Source: Bifidobacterium pluvialisilvae (GTDB lineage Bacteria; Actinomycetota; Actinomycetes; Actinomycetales; Bifidobacteriaceae). Taken from it: 64,000 nucleotides of DNA. The stretch lies in assembly GCF_019331695.1 (NCBI RefSeq), contig NZ_JAHBBI010000002.1:124001-188000 (forward strand), read 5' to 3'. A model generated the notes under the pieces. The model was not told the origin of the DNA. It saw only the letters and a list, made by a program, of their open reading frames with translations, and did not search any database. Shown piece after piece: positions 16,995 to 26,340 of this stretch (positions are counted from its first letter, which is position 1; every line of letters begins with the position of its first letter). Both the position numbers and the translations under genes were made by a program.

Positions 16995-18746
16995 TCAGCC
17001 CTTGGCCACGCCGGCCAGCGGCAGGTAGCAGTCGACCATGTTCGTCGGCATGCCCGTGATGCCGGACCGCACCGCCACCCACGGCCGGCTCACATACAGC
17101 CAGTCCACGGGGGAATCGCTTGCCACCTGGCGTGCCAGCGCCTTGAGCCGCTGCTCGTATTCCTGGTCGTTTTTCGACGCCTGGGCGTTCTTGTACAGTT
17201 CCTCGGCCTTCGAACTCGTGTAGTTGAGGAACAGGTCCGGGTCCACGAGGTCGCCGACGTCATGGCTGGAATCCATGGTGAAGATGGTCATGTCGAAGTC
17301 GCGTTTCTCGACCACGCGCTTCTGCCAGGTGGCGTCGTCCACCATCGTGATGTCCACGGGGATGTCGCCCTGCGCCAATTGCTCCTTGATGGTCTCGCCG
17401 AGCTGGCGTCCGTAGCGTTGCGGATAGACGAGCTTCATCGGACGGTCGCCGATCTGCGGGCCGTTGGGCATCTTGCGGTATTCGGAGGGCGCGCGGAAGA
17501 CGAAGTAGTTGAGCAGCGACAGCGCCTTGGTGATGTCGTGCGGATACAGTCCGGTGAGGTCCTCGTATCCGGGGTCCAGCGAGGAGATCGGCCCGCCGAG
17601 TTCGCCGGCGGCGCCGTTCTCCTTCACCAAAGCGGCGTTGTCGAGCGCGTAGCGGGCGCCTTGGCGCACGTGCGCGTCGGAGAACAGCGAGTTGTCGTCC
17701 GAGTTGAATCCGAGCAGCACCTTTTCGTAGCTGTCGCCCTGCTTGAGGGTGATGTCGTCGTGGGAGCGCAACGTGTCGAGGTCGTCGGTGGCCACGTTCG
17801 GCACGGCGTCCACTTCGCCTTTGGCCATGGCCGTGGCGGCGAGCCCGGCGTTGTCGTAGTACCGCAGCGTTATCGTGCCGGTCTTCGCCGCGTTCGCCCC
17901 CCGGTACTTCGGATTGTGCCTGAGCGTCAGCGATGAGCCGGCGTCCCATTTCTTGACGGTGAACGGGCCCGAACCGACCGCCTGCGTGGCGTAGTCGATG
18001 CCGGCCTCGGCATCGTAGACGATGCCGGCACGGCCGGAGAGCAGCCATGCCAGGTCGGGGATGGTCTTGTTCAGCGTGATGACGACGGTCGTTGGCCCGT
18101 TGGCCTTGACCGACGCGAGGCCGTCCAGACCGTCGGCGCCCACGTATTTGTGCTGTATGGTCTGCTGCAGCGACCAGACCACGTCGTCGGCGTCGAGCGT
18201 GTGGCCGTTCGAGAACGTCAGGCCGCCGTTGAGGTGGAATGTGTACGTCAGGCCGTCGTCCGACGTCGTCCATGATTTCGCGATGCCGGCCTCGGGCTTG
18301 TTCTGCTGGCTTCGGTTCAGCAGCGTCTCGTATACGTTGCCGAGCAGCGCCTGCGAGACGGCGTCGCCGCTCTGCGTGCGGATGTCGAGGGATTTCGGCG
18401 CCGGAGACAGCCCGATGGTCAGCGAGGTCTTCGGACCGGAGTCGCCGAGGTCGGTCAGGGAGGCGAACGGATTGCGATGGTCGACGAGCATGGTGTAGGC
18501 GGCCCATCCGGCACCGCCGAACACCAGCAGCAATACGAGGAATACCGCCACGGATTTGATGCCGCCAGACTGCGCCCGACGCGCCGCCCGCGCCTCACGG
18601 CGCGATGCCGGGGCGCCGGCGCGGTCCATGCCGTCGTATGACGGTCCGTCCGTCGGCATGGCGTTCGTCGGCTGGTATGACGGCGGCATCGTGGAACGGG
18701 AGGTGCGGGAGTGGCGAGAATGTTCCTTACGCATGGTTACGAGCAT
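16995..18746 (-). CDS. ABC transporter substrate-binding protein, family 5
   Basis: 583 aa, SBP_bac_5 type (peptide/nickel/oligosaccharide receptors). A basic N-terminus of about 65 residues leads to one hydrophobic helix (SVAVFLVLLLVFGGAGWAAY). There is no lipobox cysteine, so it is probably membrane-tethered by an uncleaved helix, which is unusual for this family. Family marks are LTYTFHLNGGLTFSNGHTLDADDVVWSL and TITLRYYDNAGLAATAM. No permease or ATPase gene is adjacent, so its transporter must be encoded elsewhere or it serves another role. The start is uncertain: ATG 18746 and ATG 18734 are both possible and neither has a ribosome site. Peptides are the likeliest ligand. Confidence 0.82.
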   Translation of the reverse strand: MLVTMRKEHSRHSRTSRSTMPPSYQPTNAMPTDGPSYDGMDRAGAPASRREARAARRAQSGGIKSVAVFLVLLLVFGGAGWAAYTMLVDHRNPFASLTDLGDSGPKTSLTIGLSPAPKSLDIRTQSGDAVSQALLGNVYETLLNRSQQNKPEAGIAKSWTTSDDGLTYTFHLNGGLTFSNGHTLDADDVVWSLQQTIQHKYVGADGLDGLASVKANGPTTVVITLNKTIPDLAWLLSGRAGIVYDAEAGIDYATQAVGSGPFTVKKWDAGSSLTLRHNPKYRGANAAKTGTITLRYYDNAGLAATAMAKGEVDAVPNVATDDLDTLRSHDDITLKQGDSYEKVLLGFNSDDNSLFSDAHVRQGARYALDNAALVKENGAAGELGGPISSLDPGYEDLTGLYPHDITKALSLLNYFVFRAPSEYRKMPNGPQIGDRPMKLVYPQRYGRQLGETIKEQLAQGDIPVDITMVDDATWQKRVVEKRDFDMTIFTMDSSHDVGDLVDPDLFLNYTSSKAEELYKNAQASKNDQEYEQRLKALARQVASDSPVDWLYVSRPWVAVRSGITGMPTNMVDCYLPLAGVAKG

Positions 18747-18828
18747 ACGCAGGGGAGTATATCTGCCTGCCGGTTATGCGCTGGTCACGCGGTGGACGTG
18801 CGCCGGCCACGTGCCGGTCACGCGGCTG

Positions 18829-19494
18829 TCATGCGATGGGGAACGACGGGCAGGTCGCGGCCAGCGGGCAGTCCTCGCAGTCGGGCCTGCGCGCGTGGCA
18901 GGTGGCGCGGCCGAACAGGATCAGACGATGGCTCAGGTCGGTCCACTGTTCGGGAGGGAAGCACGCGCAGATCTCCTTCTCCACCTTCACCGGGTCGGAG
19001 CGTTTCGTCCGCCAGTCCGTGCGCCATCGCAGACGGCCGGTCACGCGCATCACATGCGTGTCGACGGGGAATCCGGGGATGCCGAACGCGTTGCCGAGCA
19101 CCACGTTCGCGGTCTTGCGCCCCACGCCCGGCAGGGTGACGAGCTCCTCCATCGTCTGCGGCACCGTGCCGTCGAACCGTTCGCACAGCGCCTGGCCGAG
19201 TCCGATGAGATGGCCGGCCTTGGCGTGGTAGAAGCCGAGCGTGCGGATGATGGCTTCGACGTCCTCGATGTTCGCGTTGGCGTAGTCCTCCGGCTCGGGG
19301 TAGCGGCGGAACAGTTCGCCGGTCACGGAGTTCACGCGCTTGTCGGTGGTCTGGGCGCTCAGCACCGTGGCGACGAGCAGTTCGAGCGGATTGGAGAAGT
19401 GCAGTGCGCATTGCGGCGCGGGAATCTCCTCGCACAGGATGCGGTACTCCTCATGCATGCGTGCGAACCGCGCCGTCTTCGTCTCTCTGGCCAT
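18829..19494 (-). CDS. nth: Endonuclease III
   Basis: Base-excision repair DNA glycosylase/AP lyase for oxidised pyrimidines, 221 aa. The helix-hairpin-helix carries the catalytic lysine (LPGVGRKTANVVLG) and is followed by the catalytic aspartate (FPVDTHVMRVTGRL). The C-terminal iron-sulphur loop has the spacing C-x6-C-x2-C-x5-C (CHARRPDCEDCPLAATC). Start ATG 19494 (MARETKTARF) matches family length; the upstream in-frame extension has no ribosome site. The gene lies 80 bp after the glnR-like gene and 82 bp before the family 5 binding-protein gene, all on the minus strand. Confidence 0.95.
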   Translation of the reverse strand: MARETKTARFARMHEEYRILCEEIPAPQCALHFSNPLELLVATVLSAQTTDKRVNSVTGELFRRYPEPEDYANANIEDVEAIIRTLGFYHAKAGHLIGLGQALCERFDGTVPQTMEELVTLPGVGRKTANVVLGNAFGIPGFPVDTHVMRVTGRLRWRTDWRTKRSDPVKVEKEICACFPPEQWTDLSHRLILFGRATCHARRPDCEDCPLAATCPSFPIA

Positions 19495-19574
19495 ACCTAC
19501 CGGTGTATCCGAACGCAATGACCTACCGGCGGCAGGCGGCGTCGATTCCACGCCCCGCCGTCATGCCGTGTCGC

Positions 19575-20321
19575 TCAGGCGCCGGTCTTCGCGGCGGACT
19601 TGGCGTCCTCGTCGCGCGCGTCGTCCTCGGGCGGGTCGAAGCGGTAGCCGACGTTGCGCACGGTGCCGATGAGATGCTCGTATTCGCCGCCGAGTTTGGC
19701 GCGCAGACGACGGATGTGCACGTCGACCGTGCGGGTGCCGCCGTAGTAGTCGTAGCCCCACACCTCCTGCAGCAGCTGCGCACGCGTGAACACGCGTCCC
19801 GGATGCTGCACGAGGTATTTGAGCAGTTCGAACTCCTTGTACGCCAGATCGATGGGATGCCCGTGCAGCGACGCCGTGTAGCCGTTCGTGTCCACGACGA
19901 GGTCGCCGGAACGAATCTGCCCCTCCTGCGTCTGCTCGTCGGCCTGTTTGGCCGCGCCCGCCGTCGCGAACGAATTGCCGCGCTCGGAGACGAGCCTGAG
20001 ACGGGCCTCCACCTCGGCTGGCGACGCGCTCGCGACCACCACGTCGGAGATGCCCCACTGCGACGTGACCACGGTGAATCCGCCCTCGGTGAGGATCAGC
20101 ACGATGGGCGTGGAGAGCCCCGAGGCGTGGATGAGACGGCACAGCGTTTTCGCCGTGGCGAGGTCGTCGCGCGCGTCGAGGAAGAGAATGGTGTTCTCCG
20201 GCATCTTCACGAGCGAGGCCGCGTCCATCGGCAGCACCCTCACCCGGTGGGAAAGCAGTGCCAGCGATGGCAGCACGGACGCCGGATCGTCCGCGCTGGT
20301 CATCAAAGTAAGATCGGTCAC
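19575..20321 (-). CDS. glnR: GlnR-like OmpR-family response regulator
   Basis: 248 aa regulator with an atypical receiver domain and a C-terminal winged helix ([22 protein letters not shown] ... [16 protein letters not shown]). The receiver has [18 protein letters not shown] and [20 protein letters not shown] followed by [11 protein letters not shown]. These are hallmarks of actinobacterial GlnR, the nitrogen-metabolism regulator that works without a normal phosphorylation pocket. I chose GTG 20321 because GGGGAG lies 8 nt before it and the resulting N-terminus matches GlnR; ATG 20351 is further upstream in frame. No sensor kinase gene is adjacent, as expected for GlnR. The glutamine-type transporter at 58720-61097 is a plausible target but is far away. 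Confidence 0.78.
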   Translation of the reverse strand: MTDLTLMTSADDPASVLPSLALLSHRVRVLPMDAASLVKMPENTILFLDARDDLATAKTLCRLIHASGLSTPIVLILTEGGFTVVTSQWGISDVVVASASPAEVEARLRLVSERGNSFATAGAAKQADEQTQEGQIRSGDLVVDTNGYTASLHGHPIDLAYKEFELLKYLVQHPGRVFTRAQLLQEVWGYDYYGGTRTVDVHIRRLRAKLGGEYEHLIGTVRNVGYRFDPPEDDARDEDAKSAAKTGA

Positions 20322-20650
20322 GACTTCAACTCCCCATTGCTGTAAACTCATTATTTCGAATCGACGATAGCCATCATTTTACGAGCGATTGTTAATCGAT
20401 TCGATGGCGGGTCATTACATTTGCTTAACATTCCCGACAAGGCCATTGTTTCCCTACGTTGCGACACCATAGGACGTTTTCCCAACATGTGGACGGTCGT
20501 CGGGCCGCCGATTGCGGACGACTGGCGACCGTATGAGAACATGGCGGAAGACGTTCGCGATGCCGTGAAGTTCGGAATTGTTCGAAATAGTTTAGAATTG
20601 TTGAGACTAGTGTGTCGCGGCGATGACGGCCGCGCGGGAAAGGCGGGACA
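20322..20650. other. Divergent promoter region, no gene seen
   Basis: AT-rich spacer between the divergent glnR-like gene and the membrane protein gene. It contains two GAATTGTT direct repeats about 25 bp apart (20570-20605) upstream of the rightward gene. No clear GlnR box or gene is recognised. Confidence 0.4.
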
Positions 20651-21406
20651 ATGGGCAAGCCGAGAAGCTGGGAAAAGCCTCAGAAGAAGACGGAAAAGGA
20701 CGTCGCCGGGCCGGCGCGGCCGTCCGGACGACGATTCGGCATGACCGAGCACGGGGAGTTCACCGTGGTCGTCACCCAGCTGGTCGCCTATGCGCTGGTG
20801 TTCGGCATCGTGACCAGCCTCGGCGTGCTCACCCCCGGCGGCATCGTCGGATCCGGACTGCTCGCCGCCAGCATGACCATGCTCATGATCGTCGGATGGC
20901 CCTTCGCCGAAAGCGGCAGACAGTCGCTGTTCGCCCGATTCCTCTCGGCGGCCGTGTTCGTCGCGGCCATCATTTACGCCACCCAAGGCGACTTCTACTC
21001 CGACGAGACGTTCATCCGCTGGGCGAAGTTCCTCATCCTGGCGTTCCTCGCCATCGTCGTCGTATCGTTCCTGCGGCAGATGCTACGCAAGGACCGCAGC
21101 CACCTCATCGCATCCATGTCGGCCGGCATCATGGCCGCCGTCGCCGCGCTCGGCGCCTCCTGCTGGGGGTTCGTCCCCGCGTTCATGACCGCCATGATGA
21201 GCGACAAGGCCGACTCCACGCTCGGCTGGGGCATCTTCATCGTGATCGTCGTGGCCGCGGTGCTGCTGCTCGTGGCCTCCACCTCATGGTGGAAGGAGTT
21301 GGAGAACCCCGCCCCCTATGCATGGATGGGCATGGGCATGCTGCCCGTCATGATGCTTGGATACCTCGTCTACGTGGCCGCGTTCCTCACTCACTGGGTG
21401 TGGTAG
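20651..21406 (+). CDS. Integral membrane protein of unknown function
   Basis: 251 aa. After a basic, soluble N-terminus of about 35 residues it has roughly six to seven hydrophobic helices (VVVTQLVAYALVFGIVTSLG, FLSAAVFVAAIIYA, FLILAFLAIVVVSFL, IFIVIVVAAVLLLV, MLPVMMLGYLVYVAAFL). No signature residues of a known transporter are visible. Start ATG 20651 has GGCGGGAC close upstream. It is convergent with mntP (stops 28 bp apart). Function not assignable from sequence. Confidence 0.75.
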   Translation: MGKPRSWEKPQKKTEKDVAGPARPSGRRFGMTEHGEFTVVVTQLVAYALVFGIVTSLGVLTPGGIVGSGLLAASMTMLMIVGWPFAESGRQSLFARFLSAAVFVAAIIYATQGDFYSDETFIRWAKFLILAFLAIVVVSFLRQMLRKDRSHLIASMSAGIMAAVAALGASCWGFVPAFMTAMMSDKADSTLGWGIFIVIVVAAVLLLVASTSWWKELENPAPYAWMGMGMLPVMMLGYLVYVAAFLTHWVW

Positions 21407-21433
21407 CCGCTAATCCGGCACGGCGACGGGATA

Positions 21434-22006
21434 TCACCAAGGCAGCAGGCCGAGATGCTCCAGCAGCACCTTCAGGCCGATGAGAATCAGCACCACGCCG
21501 CCGGCGATCTGCGCGGGCTTCTGCCAGCGTGAACCGAAGACGTTGCCGATGCTCAGGCCGGCCGCCGAGAACAGGCCCGTCGTCACGCCGATGATGACCA
21601 CGGCAAGGAAGATGTTGATGGGCAGGAACGCGAAGCTCACCCCCACGGCGAACGCGTCGATGCTCGTCGCCACGGCCAGCGGCAGCATATGACGCCAGTC
21701 GAACGCCGACGTCTCGCGCGCGTTCTCCTCATCATCCTCGAACACGGCCTCGCGAATCATGTTGCCGCCGATGAACGCCAGCAGCACGAAGATGATCCAA
21801 TGGTCCACGGCCGTCACATACTTGCTGAACGTGGACGCCGCGAAATAGCCGAGCAACGGGAACAGCGCCTGGAATCCGCCGAACCACAGGCCCACGGTCA
21901 CCCGCTGTCCAGCGGTCACATGCTTCACGGTCAGCCCCTTGCCGATGGCGACGGCGAACGCGTCCATGGAAACGGAAACTGCAATAAGAAGAATCTCGAC
22001 AATCAC
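21434..22006 (-). CDS. mntP: Manganese efflux pump MntP
   Basis: Small six-helix membrane exporter of Mn(II), 190 aa, as expected for the MntP/YebN (DUF204) family. Conserved aspartate motifs are visible in both halves: SVSMDAFAVAIGKGL near the N-terminus and ATSIDAFAVGVSFAFLP in the second half. GTG 22006 is the start because AAGGAAC lies 9 nt before it and the next residues (IVEILLIAVSVSMD) are the family N-terminus. An extended -10 (TGC-TATCAT, near 22182-22190 on the minus strand) would give a leader of about 170 nt. I looked for the manganese riboswitch there and did not find its core. Confidence 0.92.
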   Translation of the reverse strand: MIVEILLIAVSVSMDAFAVAIGKGLTVKHVTAGQRVTVGLWFGGFQALFPLLGYFAASTFSKYVTAVDHWIIFVLLAFIGGNMIREAVFEDDEENARETSAFDWRHMLPLAVATSIDAFAVGVSFAFLPINIFLAVVIIGVTTGLFSAAGLSIGNVFGSRWQKPAQIAGGVVLILIGLKVLLEHLGLLPW

Positions 22007-22229
22007 TCGTGGATGTTCCTTTGGTTCATTCCGCCGCCGCTGACGGGTTCGCGGAATGGGCCTCGACACCGCCTGCCGGCGGGCCTACGCCTCGTTGGCG
22101 AGGCAACAACAAACTGCCGTGGATCGGGCTTTGAATTCAGACGAATGCCGTTCATCGGTCGCTCGCAATGGACAACGAGTGATGATAGCAGATTCCGCGG
22201 CCAATGTCCGTACAATGTTCCGCGGGCAT

Positions 22230-22266
22230 GAAAAAGCCTGCCGGAACATGTTCGGCAGGCTTTTTT
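22230..22266. terminator. Bidirectional intrinsic terminator
   Basis: AAAAAGCCTGCCG (22231-22243) pairs with CGGCAGGCTTTTT (22253-22265), flanked by A and T runs so it works both ways. On the minus strand it ends the ppa transcript, whose stop lies at 22321. Confidence 0.85.
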
Positions 22267-22320
22267 CAAAACGCTTCGGAACATTTCGAAACGTTGTTCA
22301 AAACGTTCGGAAGCGGGGAA

Positions 22321-22815
22321 TCACTTCTCGGAGGCGGCGAGGCGCTCGCGGGCGGCCTTGATCTCGGCCTCGGCCTTCTCGACGCCGGTCCAGTAGTCGC
22401 CCGGCAGGACTTCCTTGCCCGGCTCCAGGGCCTTGTACTGCTCGAAGAAGTGCTTGATCTCGGCCTTGTGGAACTCGGAGACGTCGTCGATGTCCTTGAT
22501 GTTGTCGTAACGGACGTCGGCCGGCACGCACAGCACCTTGTCGTCGCCACCGGCTTCGTCGACCATGTGGTACAGGCCGACGGCGCGGCACTCGACCACG
22601 CAGCCCGGGAACACCGAGTTCGGAATCATGACCAGGGCGTCGAGCGGGTCGCCGTCCTCGCCTAGGGTGCCGTCGATGTAGCCGTAGTCATCCGGGTAGC
22701 CCATCGCGGTGAACAGCTCGCGGTCCAGGAACACGCGACCGGTCTCGTGGTCCACTTCGTACTTGTTCTTCGATCCGCGCGGAATCTCGACGACGACGTT
22801 GAACGTCTCTGCCAT
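22321..22815 (-). CDS. ppa: Inorganic pyrophosphatase, family I
   Basis: Hydrolyses pyrophosphate to phosphate and so pulls biosynthetic reactions forward; soluble cytoplasmic enzyme. 164 aa. The family I signature is present as DGDPLDALV with its metal-binding aspartates, along with [13 protein letters not shown] at the N-terminus and [18 protein letters not shown] later. Start ATG 22815 is preceded by AAAGGAGAAAGAC, a strong ribosome site; an in-frame ATG at 22842 is less likely. Single gene with its own terminator at 22230-22266. Confidence 0.96.
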   Translation of the reverse strand: MAETFNVVVEIPRGSKNKYEVDHETGRVFLDRELFTAMGYPDDYGYIDGTLGEDGDPLDALVMIPNSVFPGCVVECRAVGLYHMVDEAGGDDKVLCVPADVRYDNIKDIDDVSEFHKAEIKHFFEQYKALEPGKEVLPGDYWTGVEKAEAEIKAARERLAASEK

Positions 22816-23540
22816 GTCTTTCTCCTTTATATGAGTTGACATTGTGTGTTACCGAATCCAAGGATACTCAATCCCGCGCCGACTCGCTGGCGTTTGGCTG
22901 TCGTTTAACTGGGAAATGGGCTGCGGAATCAGAATTTCATCAGGCCAAGCACCATATGGCCTTGAAGCCTGCCGTTCTCATTTCATCGAAGATATCATTG
23001 ATTTCCCGCCGGACGGCACGCTCGATGAGGTGCAACCTTGCTCTCGAGCCCAGCCCGTCATTATGATGACTAAAACATCGGGCTTCGTAATTTGCAGCGT
23101 TTGGATGTCTTCGAAGTGGGAAACATCTGTTTGACGCTATAAATCACAGATTTCCGGTATTTAGACCCGTATGTTGTCGTGTACGTTTCGTGATGCGGCA
23201 ATCAAGGCCGGGAAGTATGCTGTTTTCGAAATGTGTTAATTAATGTCGAGCGTAGGCGTCAATGTGTAATCAATGGATGTATATATTTCGAAAAATATGG
23301 GATAACATATATTGTAAATTTAGGGAATTAAATGATTCTTCTCGAAAAAATCCGAAATAATTTGACGAAATTCGCTAATTCGATATATTATTTTCGCGAT
23401 GCTCGTTGGTGAGCGTTCACATCGGCAGTTAGGAACACCGTCCGAAATTGCCGCTGTGCTGAGCAGTCTCGGCGACGAGACGATATGAGGAAATCGGTGT
23501 CCCATCCTCGAGGAGTCAGGCCACCGGTGGAGGAGTGTTT
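22816..23540. other. 725-bp AT-rich spacer, possible gene remnant
   Basis: Markedly more AT-rich than its surroundings. On the minus strand an open stretch ending at a stop at 22940-22942 reads HLIERAVRREINDIFDEMRT. It has no start signal and may be the tail of a decayed gene; I do not recognise it. The right part holds the promoter of the first GH43 gene. Low GC is consistent with acquired DNA. Confidence 0.35.
23362..23389 (+). promoter_or_regulatory. Putative promoter of the first GH43 gene
   Basis: TTGACG (23362-23367) and TATATT (23384-23389) are separated by 16 bp. The leader would be about 145 nt. No clear operator dyad is identified. Confidence 0.5.
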
Positions 23541-26177
23541 ATGGAGCACATATGGTCTAGGGGGATCCATCGGATTTCTGCGCGAACCGTTGTCTCGGCG
23601 TTTTCGGCTGTGATTTGTCTCGTCGCAGTGATGATGCCGATGGGAGCCGAGACAGCGTCAGCTGCTGACGGTGGAGCCGTCAATCTGATTGCCAACGGTG
23701 ATTTCGAGAACGATACGGCGTCATGGAAGTCCGGAACCGTGTGGGACGCGTCCAAGTCCACGATTACGGCTGTGTCGGATGACGTCCACGGCGGTTCCAA
23801 GGCTCTGAAGGTGACTGATCGCAAGAGCACCGACGCCGGTGCCATCCAGTCGCTGAACGGCAAGGTCACCAAGGGTGAAAGCTATACCGGCAGCATGTGG
23901 ATTAAGTCCACCGAGGACGCCACGTTCAACTTCACCATTTGCTCCGGCAACGGCAGCGGCTGCGGACAGATTGCTTCCGCCGCCGTGAAGGCTGGCGTAT
24001 GGACCGAAATCAAGGGCACCGCCACGCTGGGCGGTAACGGTGACTACTCGAACCCGTCACTGGTCATCGAAACCGTGTACGGTACCGGCAAGACCGGTGA
24101 TTTCACCGTCGATGACGTCACCCTGACCGGCAAGACGAGCGAACCCGTCGTACGTCCTGCCGGTACGGCCAAGGCGGCCAAGCGGATGGGCAACAGCAAC
24201 CCCATCATCGACTACTGGTACGGTGCCGACCCTTGGGCCATGGAATACAACGGCCGTGTATACGTGTACACTACCGGGGACGCGACCAAGATCAACGAGG
24301 ACGGGTCGCTTACCTATGACTACGAATACGATGCCGACGGTAACATCAAGGACAACTCCTTCGCCGATGTAAAGACCATTAACGTGCTCTCCACCGACGA
24401 CATGGTGAACTGGCGCAATGAAGGCTACATCCGTGTGGCAGGCGACCAAGGCATCGCCAAGTGGGCCGGCAACTCGTGGGCGCCGGCCGTCACGCACAAG
24501 ACCATCGACGGCAAGGAGAAGTTCTTCCTGTACTTCGCCAACGGCGCCAGTGGCATCGGTGTTCTGACGGCCGATTCCCCGGTCGGTCCGTGGAGGGACG
24601 AGCGTGGCAGTCTGCTCATCAAGTGGGGCACCCAGGCATCCTCCGGCGTGACTTGGCTGTTCGATCCGGCTGTGTTCACCGACTCTGACGGCACCGGCTA
24701 TCTCTACTATGGCGGCGGAGTGCCTGACGGTAAGAAAGAGCATCCGAACACCGCCCGTGTGATTCAGCTCGGTGACGATATGATCAGCACCGTCGGCGAC
24801 GCCAAGACCATCGATGCGCCGGCCATGTTCGAGGATTCTGGCATCGCGAAGATTGGCGACACCTACTACTACTCCTACTGCACCAACTTCAGCCACGAGA
24901 ACATCATCGACGGCAACAAGATCGGTTACGGCAACATCGCGTACATGACGTCGAAGAGCCCGATGGGTCCGTTCACGTACCAGGGTGAAATCATGGACAA
25001 TCCGAGCAAGTTCTTCAGCGTCGGCGGCAACAACCACCATGCCATGGTGCAGCTTGGTAACAGTTGGTACATGGTCTATCATGCGCAGACGGTGGCCAAG
25101 GAACTCACCGATGGCGGCAATCTCGACAAAGCCCGCGGCTACCGCAACACTCATGTCGACCCCATCACCATCAATGAGGACGGCAGCATCGCGCCCATCA
25201 CCATGACCTACAAGGGTCTTGACCAGGTCAAGAATCTCGATGCTTATCCCGATGGCGGCATCAGCGCCTCCACCATCGCATGGGATTCCGGCATCCAGGA
25301 CGCCTACGATACCAAGTCCGGCGTACGTGTGATCGACCTGACCTCCGACAATGCCGATGGGCAGAAGCTCGGCAACATCAATGACGGTGAATGGACATCG
25401 CTCGCCAACGTCGATTTCGGCAAGATCGGTGCTGGGTCCATCACCGTGAACGCTGCGGCCAAGGCGGGTGGCAACATCGAGGTCCGTCTCGACTCCAACG
25501 ACACCGACCCCGTTGCCACGGTGAAGGTACCCGCCGGCGACGGCTCCTCCTACACCGACTACACCGCCGCGCTTTCCGGCGTGACCGGCGTACACAACGT
25601 GTTCTTTACCTTCAAGGCCGCACAGGCCGACGAATCGAACCCCGAACTGTTCGACATCAAGACCTACACCTTTGCCAAGGCCGATTCCGAGCCGTCTGTT
25701 GTGCCGGTTTCTGGTGTGTCGGTTTCGTTGGAGCGTGATGCGGTGAAGGTTGGCGAGTCCGTGTTGGCGAAGGCGTCGGTGTCCCCGGAGAACGCTTCGG
25801 ACAAGTCGGTTTCCTGGTCGTCTTCGGACGAGAAGGTCGCGACTGTGGATGCTTCGGGCCGGGTGACGGCAGTGGGCGCGGGCGCGGCGACGATTACGGC
25901 CACGGCGAAGGATGGCTCGGGTGTTTCGGGTTCTGTGAAGCTGACGGTGTCGGCGGGGCCGTCGGAAAAACCGGGTGGTGGTGAAGGCCCGTCCGGCAAA
26001 CCATCGCAGAACCCATCGGCCACCGTTTCGGGTGTCGATAACACATCTAGGCGACAGGCGTCTGATGGTTCGCTGACGCGAACCGGAACAGCCGTTGCGG
26101 GCATCTTTGGTATCGCGGCTGTGCTGGTCTCCGTTGGTGTTGTGCTGACAATTTGTCGCAAGCGTCGCCTGTCGTAA
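23541..26177 (+). CDS. Secreted multi-domain GH43 glycosidase, cell-wall anchored
   Basis: 878 aa exoenzyme probably releasing arabinose or xylose from arabinoxylan or arabinan. Order of parts: signal peptide (1-44, cut near ETASA); CBM4/9-like module (NLIANGDFENDTASW, about 49-185); GH43 five-bladed catalytic domain (about 219-500), with base Asp 230 in YGADPWA, Asp 375 in WLFDPAVF and probable acid Glu 431 in MFEDSGIAKIG; CBM6-like module (about 570-693); group 2 Ig-like domain (about 720-806); Pro/Gly/Ser linker; sortase-like LTRTG (about 845), a membrane helix and RKRRLS. LTRTG departs from LPXTG. Start ATG 23541 follows GGAGGAG. Exact substrate not provable here. Confidence 0.85.
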   Translation: MEHIWSRGIHRISARTVVSAFSAVICLVAVMMPMGAETASAADGGAVNLIANGDFENDTASWKSGTVWDASKSTITAVSDDVHGGSKALKVTDRKSTDAGAIQSLNGKVTKGESYTGSMWIKSTEDATFNFTICSGNGSGCGQIASAAVKAGVWTEIKGTATLGGNGDYSNPSLVIETVYGTGKTGDFTVDDVTLTGKTSEPVVRPAGTAKAAKRMGNSNPIIDYWYGADPWAMEYNGRVYVYTTGDATKINEDGSLTYDYEYDADGNIKDNSFADVKTINVLSTDDMVNWRNEGYIRVAGDQGIAKWAGNSWAPAVTHKTIDGKEKFFLYFANGASGIGVLTADSPVGPWRDERGSLLIKWGTQASSGVTWLFDPAVFTDSDGTGYLYYGGGVPDGKKEHPNTARVIQLGDDMISTVGDAKTIDAPAMFEDSGIAKIGDTYYYSYCTNFSHENIIDGNKIGYGNIAYMTSKSPMGPFTYQGEIMDNPSKFFSVGGNNHHAMVQLGNSWYMVYHAQTVAKELTDGGNLDKARGYRNTHVDPITINEDGSIAPITMTYKGLDQVKNLDAYPDGGISASTIAWDSGIQDAYDTKSGVRVIDLTSDNADGQKLGNINDGEWTSLANVDFGKIGAGSITVNAAAKAGGNIEVRLDSNDTDPVATVKVPAGDGSSYTDYTAALSGVTGVHNVFFTFKAAQADESNPELFDIKTYTFAKADSEPSVVPVSGVSVSLERDAVKVGESVLAKASVSPENASDKSVSWSSSDEKVATVDASGRVTAVGAGAATITATAKDGSGVSGSVKLTVSAGPSEKPGGGEGPSGKPSQNPSATVSGVDNTSRRQASDGSLTRTGTAVAGIFGIAAVLVSVGVVLTICRKRRLS
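25695..25979 (+). repeat. Ig-like domain cassette, copy 1
   Basis: About 285 bp coding for the Big_2-type domain and linker start. It matches 28957-29240 with only a handful of substitutions, while the flanking coding sequence of the two genes is unrelated. The third-base pattern differs from the surrounding gene (many TCG, GTT, GCG). Confidence 0.9.
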
Positions 26178-26340
26178 TCGGTTCTTGGAGTCTGTTCCTC
26201 CTCTGTGCGGATTCCATGTTCAGAGGGGCCCTGCGGATTTCTCTTCCGGGCTCGCAGTGCCCCTCAAATCATATAACTTGACGTCATTGGCCATTTTTGG
26301 CTGTCACTTGCCAATTTCATCCTCAAAGAAAGGGAACCTT

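Noticed and set aside
22007-22230. Manganese (yybP-ykoY) riboswitch upstream of mntP
   Set aside because: I looked for the conserved core on the minus strand and did not see it; a covariance-model search would settle this.
22940-23075. Minus-strand fragment HLIERAVRREINDIFDEMRT as a gene
   Set aside because: No start codon context, no ribosome site and no recognised family; at best the tail of a decayed gene, so kept only as a note in the spacer entry.
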